A program made the position numbers and the translations under genes. Positions 6,654-8,985 of a stretch of 8,985 bases of DNA are shown one piece after another. The notes below the pieces were generated by a model, which worked only from the letters and a program-made list of their open reading frames with translations, was not told the origin of the DNA and made no database searches. The DNA is from Prolixibacteraceae bacterium (GTDB lineage: Bacteria; Bacteroidota; Bacteroidia; Bacteroidales; Prolixibacteraceae): the NCBI GenBank assembly GCA_009782655.1, contig WRIQ01000035.1, positions 1 through 8,985 of the forward strand, read 5' to 3'. Position 1 is the first letter of the stretch, and each line of letters opens with the position of its first letter.

Positions 6654-7361
6654 CTATATCCTGTCGCGTTGTTTAAAAAACTTGATAAAGTAGTATTTCA
6701 GCGGGTTTGAATATTTCAGCAATTTCCATGGACGGCTGCTGTGCGGCAAATGCACAACCGGATTATCGGTGGAAATATAGTTTTTAAAGCCCAATTTTCG
6801 GGACTGCCGACTTATGAAAATGTCGTACCAATCCTTATTTTTATCAAGAATTTCGAAATCGAAGGCCGTTAAAAATCTTTCCGAGATTATTGTACAGCAA
6901 AAACTGATGCTACGTTTGGTTTCCTGCGTCGTCGGCGGAAGATTTTCAGCATATAAATAAGGGAAATTGATGCTGCCGTATTTATCAATTGTGACTGCAC
7001 CGATTAAGCCCGGATTGTCAAGTTTTTTGTTCAGGGCGGTAAGATTTCTGATCGTATCGGGTTTTATAATAACATCCGACTCGATAATTATCAACGGTAC
7101 ATTTTGGGCGCGCGCTTCTTTTTGCGCCAATTGGAGTATAAGTCTGTAATTTGGCGATGGGTTGGCGGTTATCTCTTCTATGTTTACGAGCTTGTAATTA
7201 AAAACCTGTTCGTTTTCAGCGAAATATTTTTTCACGGCTTCGTCGCTGAAGTCGTTATAAATGCAATAGCTAAAATCACCCTCTGCCTGCGAAACAGCGG
7301 TGATTGTCTCAATACTGGTTTCCAACGAATTTTTTACCGGTGTAATTACGAATGCATCCAC
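6654..7361 (-). CDS. Family 2-like glycosyltransferase (GT-A fold)
   Basis: A 235-aa cytosolic or membrane-associated enzyme predicted to transfer a sugar from a nucleotide-sugar donor; donor and acceptor are unknown. The N-terminus is a GT-A nucleotide-binding fold: AFVITPVKNS (3-12) as first strand and loop, YND at 35-37 matching the nucleotide-contacting Asp, then IIIESDVIIKP (91-101), whose SD corresponds to the metal-binding DXD region. The second half has a likely acceptor side with NKDWYDI (175-181) and VVHLPHSSRPWKLLKY (202-217). The C-terminus is basic (KYYFIKFFKQRDR), which may favour membrane contact. There is no transmembrane segment. At 235 aa it is close to a bare GT2 catalytic domain. 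The start is GTG at 7361, with an in-frame TAA two codons upstream. It lies 61 bp downstream of the dehydrogenase gene, with a terminator between, and 283 bp upstream of porT. An envelope-glycan role is only inferred. Confidence 0.82.
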   Translation of the reverse strand: MDAFVITPVKNSLETSIETITAVSQAEGDFSYCIYNDFSDEAVKKYFAENEQVFNYKLVNIEEITANPSPNYRLILQLAQKEARAQNVPLIIIESDVIIKPDTIRNLTALNKKLDNPGLIGAVTIDKYGSINFPYLYAENLPPTTQETKRSISFCCTIISERFLTAFDFEILDKNKDWYDIFISRQSRKLGFKNYISTDNPVVHLPHSSRPWKLLKYSNPLKYYFIKFFKQRDRI

Positions 7362-7371
7362 TTTTTATCAG

Positions 7372-7401
7372 AATAAAAACCCGCACTTATAACAGGTGCG
7401 G
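7372..7401 (-). terminator. Intrinsic terminator of the short-chain dehydrogenase gene
   Basis: On the minus strand, 22 bp beyond the dehydrogenase stop, the arms CCGCAC (7401-7396) and GTGCGG (7386-7381) form a perfect 6-bp GC-rich stem around a 9-nt loop. It is followed directly by GTTTTTATT. A stem plus T-tract is the classic Rho-independent layout. The T-tract ends only about 11 bp before the GTG of the glycosyltransferase gene. Confidence 0.75.
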
Positions 7402-7405
7402 CAAA

Positions 7406-7413
7406 CAAAGATA
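7406..7413 (-). promoter_or_regulatory. Candidate -7 box for the glycosyltransferase gene
   Basis: The minus strand reads TATCTTTG, an exact TAnnTTTG match, in the short stretch between the dehydrogenase stop and the terminator stem. Transcription starting 5-8 bp downstream would begin at about the first base of the hairpin, placing that hairpin in the leader of the glycosyltransferase mRNA. No clear -33 box is seen. Confidence 0.35.
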
Positions 7414-7422
7414 GTTTATATT

Positions 7423-8184
7423 TCAGACATTGCGGTTATAATCTCTTGAGAATGCCTGAGCTGTCGGCATGACGAGGATATTGTCGATATTAACGTGTTT
7501 GGGGCGCGTGACAACAAACAGAATGGTTTCTGCAATATCCTGTGCTGTGAGCGGCTCAAAACCGTCGTAAACAGCGTCGGCTCTTTTCGTATCGCCTTTG
7601 AAACGGACTTCGGAAAACTCAGTGCGGGCGGCGCCGGGAGCGATGGCGCTCACCTTGATGTTGTGAGGCAGCATTTCAATGCGCATGGCCTTTGTGAGCG
7701 ATTCGACGGCATGTTTTGCGGCACAATAAACATTTCCCAAAGGATAGGTTTCTTTGCCGGCAATAGACGAAATATTAATTATATGCCCCTGACGGCGATT
7801 GATCATCTGTGGCGAAATGAGGCGCGTAACATACAACAGGCCCTTTACATTGGTGTCGATCATCCTTTCCCAATCGTCGATTACGCCTTCCTGAATGGTG
7901 CTTAATCCGACAGCCAAACCTGCATTGTTGATCAGTACATCAACAGGTTTAAACGCCGCGGGAATCTCCTCGACAGCCTTTTCAACCTCTGTAAAATTTC
8001 GTATATCGAAGGGCAGAATGAAAACTTCAGCGCCATATTTTTCCGATAAATCGGCAGCCAACTGTTGCAGCCTTTCCATGCGGCGGCCGGAGATTATCAG
8101 TTTAAAACCGTGTTGTGCAAGCAGTTCGGCGGTTGCTTTGCCAATCCCCGATGTGGCTCCCGTAATAAAAACAATCTCTTTCAT
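7423..8184 (-). CDS. NADP-dependent short-chain dehydrogenase/reductase, YdfG-like
   Basis: A soluble 253-aa oxidoreductase of the classical SDR family with a Rossmann fold. Motifs in order: TGATSGIG (8-15) for dinucleotide binding; Arg34-Arg35 after the second strand, favouring NADP(H); FDIR with Asp60; NNAG (86-89); and the catalytic tetrad Asn112, Ser140, Tyr153 and Lys157 (YCAAK). The C-terminal part, PGAARTEFSEVRFKGD (183-198) and HVNIDNILVMP (230-240), closely parallels E. coli YdfG, an NADP-dependent dehydrogenase of serine and 3-hydroxy acids (248 aa). Reduction or oxidation of a small 3-hydroxy acid or malonic semialdehyde is therefore the best guess, though substrates vary widely in this family. 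The start is ATG at 8184, which places the glycine motif at the usual position. It ends in an intrinsic terminator and is divergent from the AIR-synthase-like gene, with a 105-bp gap. Confidence 0.95.
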   Translation of the reverse strand: MKEIVFITGATSGIGKATAELLAQHGFKLIISGRRMERLQQLAADLSEKYGAEVFILPFDIRNFTEVEKAVEEIPAAFKPVDVLINNAGLAVGLSTIQEGVIDDWERMIDTNVKGLLYVTRLISPQMINRRQGHIINISSIAGKETYPLGNVYCAAKHAVESLTKAMRIEMLPHNIKVSAIAPGAARTEFSEVRFKGDTKRADAVYDGFEPLTAQDIAETILFVVTRPKHVNIDNILVMPTAQAFSRDYNRNV

Positions 8185-8211
8185 AATCGATCCTTAGTTG
8201 CTATAAAGTGA

Positions 8212-8219
8212 CGAAATTA
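8212..8219 (-). promoter_or_regulatory. Weak candidate -7 box for the dehydrogenase gene
   Basis: The minus strand reads TAATTTCG, seven of eight positions of TAnnTTTG, giving a leader of about 20 nt to the ATG at 8184. A TTTG lies 14 bp upstream (8234-8237), closer than the usual -33 spacing. Confidence 0.25.
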
Positions 8220-8254
8220 AAAAAAGGAGATGACAAAAAATTCTTTTAGTTGAT

Positions 8255-8262
8255 TAACTTTG
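8255..8262 (+). promoter_or_regulatory. Candidate -7 box for the AIR-synthase-like gene
   Basis: The plus strand reads TAACTTTG, an exact TAnnTTTG match, 27 bp upstream of the ATG at 8290. A start about 6 bp downstream would leave a leader near 20 nt. A -33 TTTG at the expected distance is not evident. Confidence 0.5.
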
Positions 8263-8289
8263 CCATATCGATAAATTAATAATGTGATT

Positions 8290-8985
8290 ATGAATGATCG
8301 GACGAAACAGAATAAGCCGTTTTCTATTGACAATGTACAGGATCCGGAAAATCTCGAAGATATAATTTTTACCCTGATGGTAAATCCCAACTTGTCGACT
8401 ATCAACTATTTCAACGATTTCAACGATCAGGTTATCTCTTCGGAAGCTTTGGAGGATACCGGTTCCGAGGAAGGCGGAATTTTCATCCTCGACGATGTGG
8501 GATTGTGTATGGCCATGACCACGCACGCAACGCATCACCATCTGTTTGATGATCCGAAAACCGCGGCGCAGATTTTGGTGTCGCGTGCGGCTCGCAAGAT
8601 GTTGTGCTATGGCGCTCAGCCCATTGCCTTGTCCGCATTTTTATACCACATCGACTATGCCGACCCGAACGGGCATTTTGTATCTTCGGAAGTCAAAAAA
8701 GGAATTGAGGAAGTCGCAAAGTATTATCACCTGAAAATCACCGATAAAAAAGTTCGCTTCGACAATTACCTTAATCAGGAAAATGTACCCGCTACTTTGA
8801 TAATCAGCATGATGGGTTTCGCTGAAAACAAAGAAAATGTCAATCTTCCGGTTTTTAAAAACAAGGGGAACAATATTTTTGTCATCGGCAATTCAAAGGA
8901 TGATATAAACGGATCGTTGTACCTCGAATTTTATCACAATATTTCCAATTCTCCCTTGCCGGGTTTCGACGTCAATGAAAGCATA
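8290..8985 (+). CDS. Stand-alone AIR synthase-related protein resembling the C-terminal half of PurL; 3' end cut
   Basis: From the ATG at 8290 the frame stays open for 232 codons to the window end. The product starts directly at the segment that in B. subtilis-type small PurL (FGAM synthase, purine synthesis) joins its two halves: residues 21-40 parallel the 'EMLFALLQQPTI' helix of that protein. It then follows the C-terminal PurM-like half: CMAMTTHATHHHLFDDPKTA (73-92) against AMTTDCNARYLYLDPEVG, SRAARKMLCYGAQPIALS (98-115) against AEAARNIICSGAEPLAVT, and later ISMMGFAEN against IGMVGLIED. Several segments conserved in PurL are replaced: TTD becomes TTH79, the NLNFGNP region becomes FLYHIDYAD, and GGNVSLYNE becomes DKKVRFDNYLNQ. 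Purine-synthetic activity is therefore doubtful. It may be a structural, regulatory or repurposed AIR-synthase-fold protein. No signal peptide is visible, so it is cytosolic. It is divergent from the dehydrogenase gene. Confidence 0.8.
   Translation, partial: MNDRTKQNKPFSIDNVQDPENLEDIIFTLMVNPNLSTINYFNDFNDQVISSEALEDTGSEEGGIFILDDVGLCMAMTTHATHHHLFDDPKTAAQILVSRAARKMLCYGAQPIALSAFLYHIDYADPNGHFVSSEVKKGIEEVAKYYHLKITDKKVRFDNYLNQENVPATLIISMMGFAENKENVNLPVFKNKGNNIFVIGNSKDDINGSLYLEFYHNISNSPLPGFDVNESI

Noticed and set aside
8254..8541. 95-codon open frame on the minus strand opposite the AIR-synthase-like gene
   Set aside because: It is antisense to a well-aligned homologue of PurL and starts in the middle of it.
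1..8985. Defence island, mobile element or CRISPR array
   Set aside because: No integrase, transposase, nuclease, repeat-spacer pattern or tRNA was seen on either strand; the gene content is core Bacteroidota metabolism and envelope.

Overview
The window looks like chromosomal DNA from a member of the Bacteroidota, probably an uncultured Bacteroidales-type organism. The sequence-level reasons are a PorT (type IX secretion) homologue, a TamL-type lipoprotein of the BamA/TamA superfamily, a Bacteroidota-style TrmH methyltransferase facing it, and several exact matches to the Bacteroidota -7 promoter element TAnnTTTG upstream of genes. Base composition is even across the window, and I see no integrase, transposase, CRISPR array, tRNA or rRNA.

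Layout. Positions 1-745 (minus): 5'-complete, 3'-cut gene for a membrane-anchored protein with tandem helix-hairpin-helix repeats (ComEA-like). 872-2242 (minus): sodium-coupled amino-acid transporter of the neurotransmitter:sodium symporter (NSS) family with 11 predicted membrane spans. 2358-4691 (minus): TamL-like outer-membrane lipoprotein with POTRA-like region and C-terminal beta-barrel, starting at TTG. 4844-5626 (plus, divergent from tamL): TrmH/SpoU RNA 2'-O-methyltransferase, starting at GTG. 5606-6370 (minus): PorT, starting at GTG, whose 3' end overlaps the methyltransferase 3' end by 21 bp. 6371-6653: non-coding, with two perfect small stem-loops and an AT-rich tract. 6654-7361 (minus): small family-2 glycosyltransferase, starting at GTG. 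7372-7401: intrinsic terminator for the next gene. 7423-8184 (minus): NADP-dependent short-chain dehydrogenase of the YdfG group. 8290-8985 (plus, cut by the window end): a stand-alone protein resembling only the C-terminal half of FGAM synthase PurL, with consensus active-site segments replaced.

How the genes relate. TamL and PorT both belong to the cell envelope (outer-membrane biogenesis and type IX secretion), and the glycosyltransferase may also serve the envelope, but the genes are not arranged as one operon: strand switches, gaps and a terminator split them into mostly single-gene units. Most of the window is core Bacteroidota gene content. I did not find a convincing undescribed system. 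The items most worth a second look are the half-PurL paralogue with degenerate motifs, the run of four consecutive non-ATG starts, the terminator hairpin that may also form the leader of the glycosyltransferase mRNA, and the hairpin plus AT-rich tract in the 6.4-6.65 kb gap.
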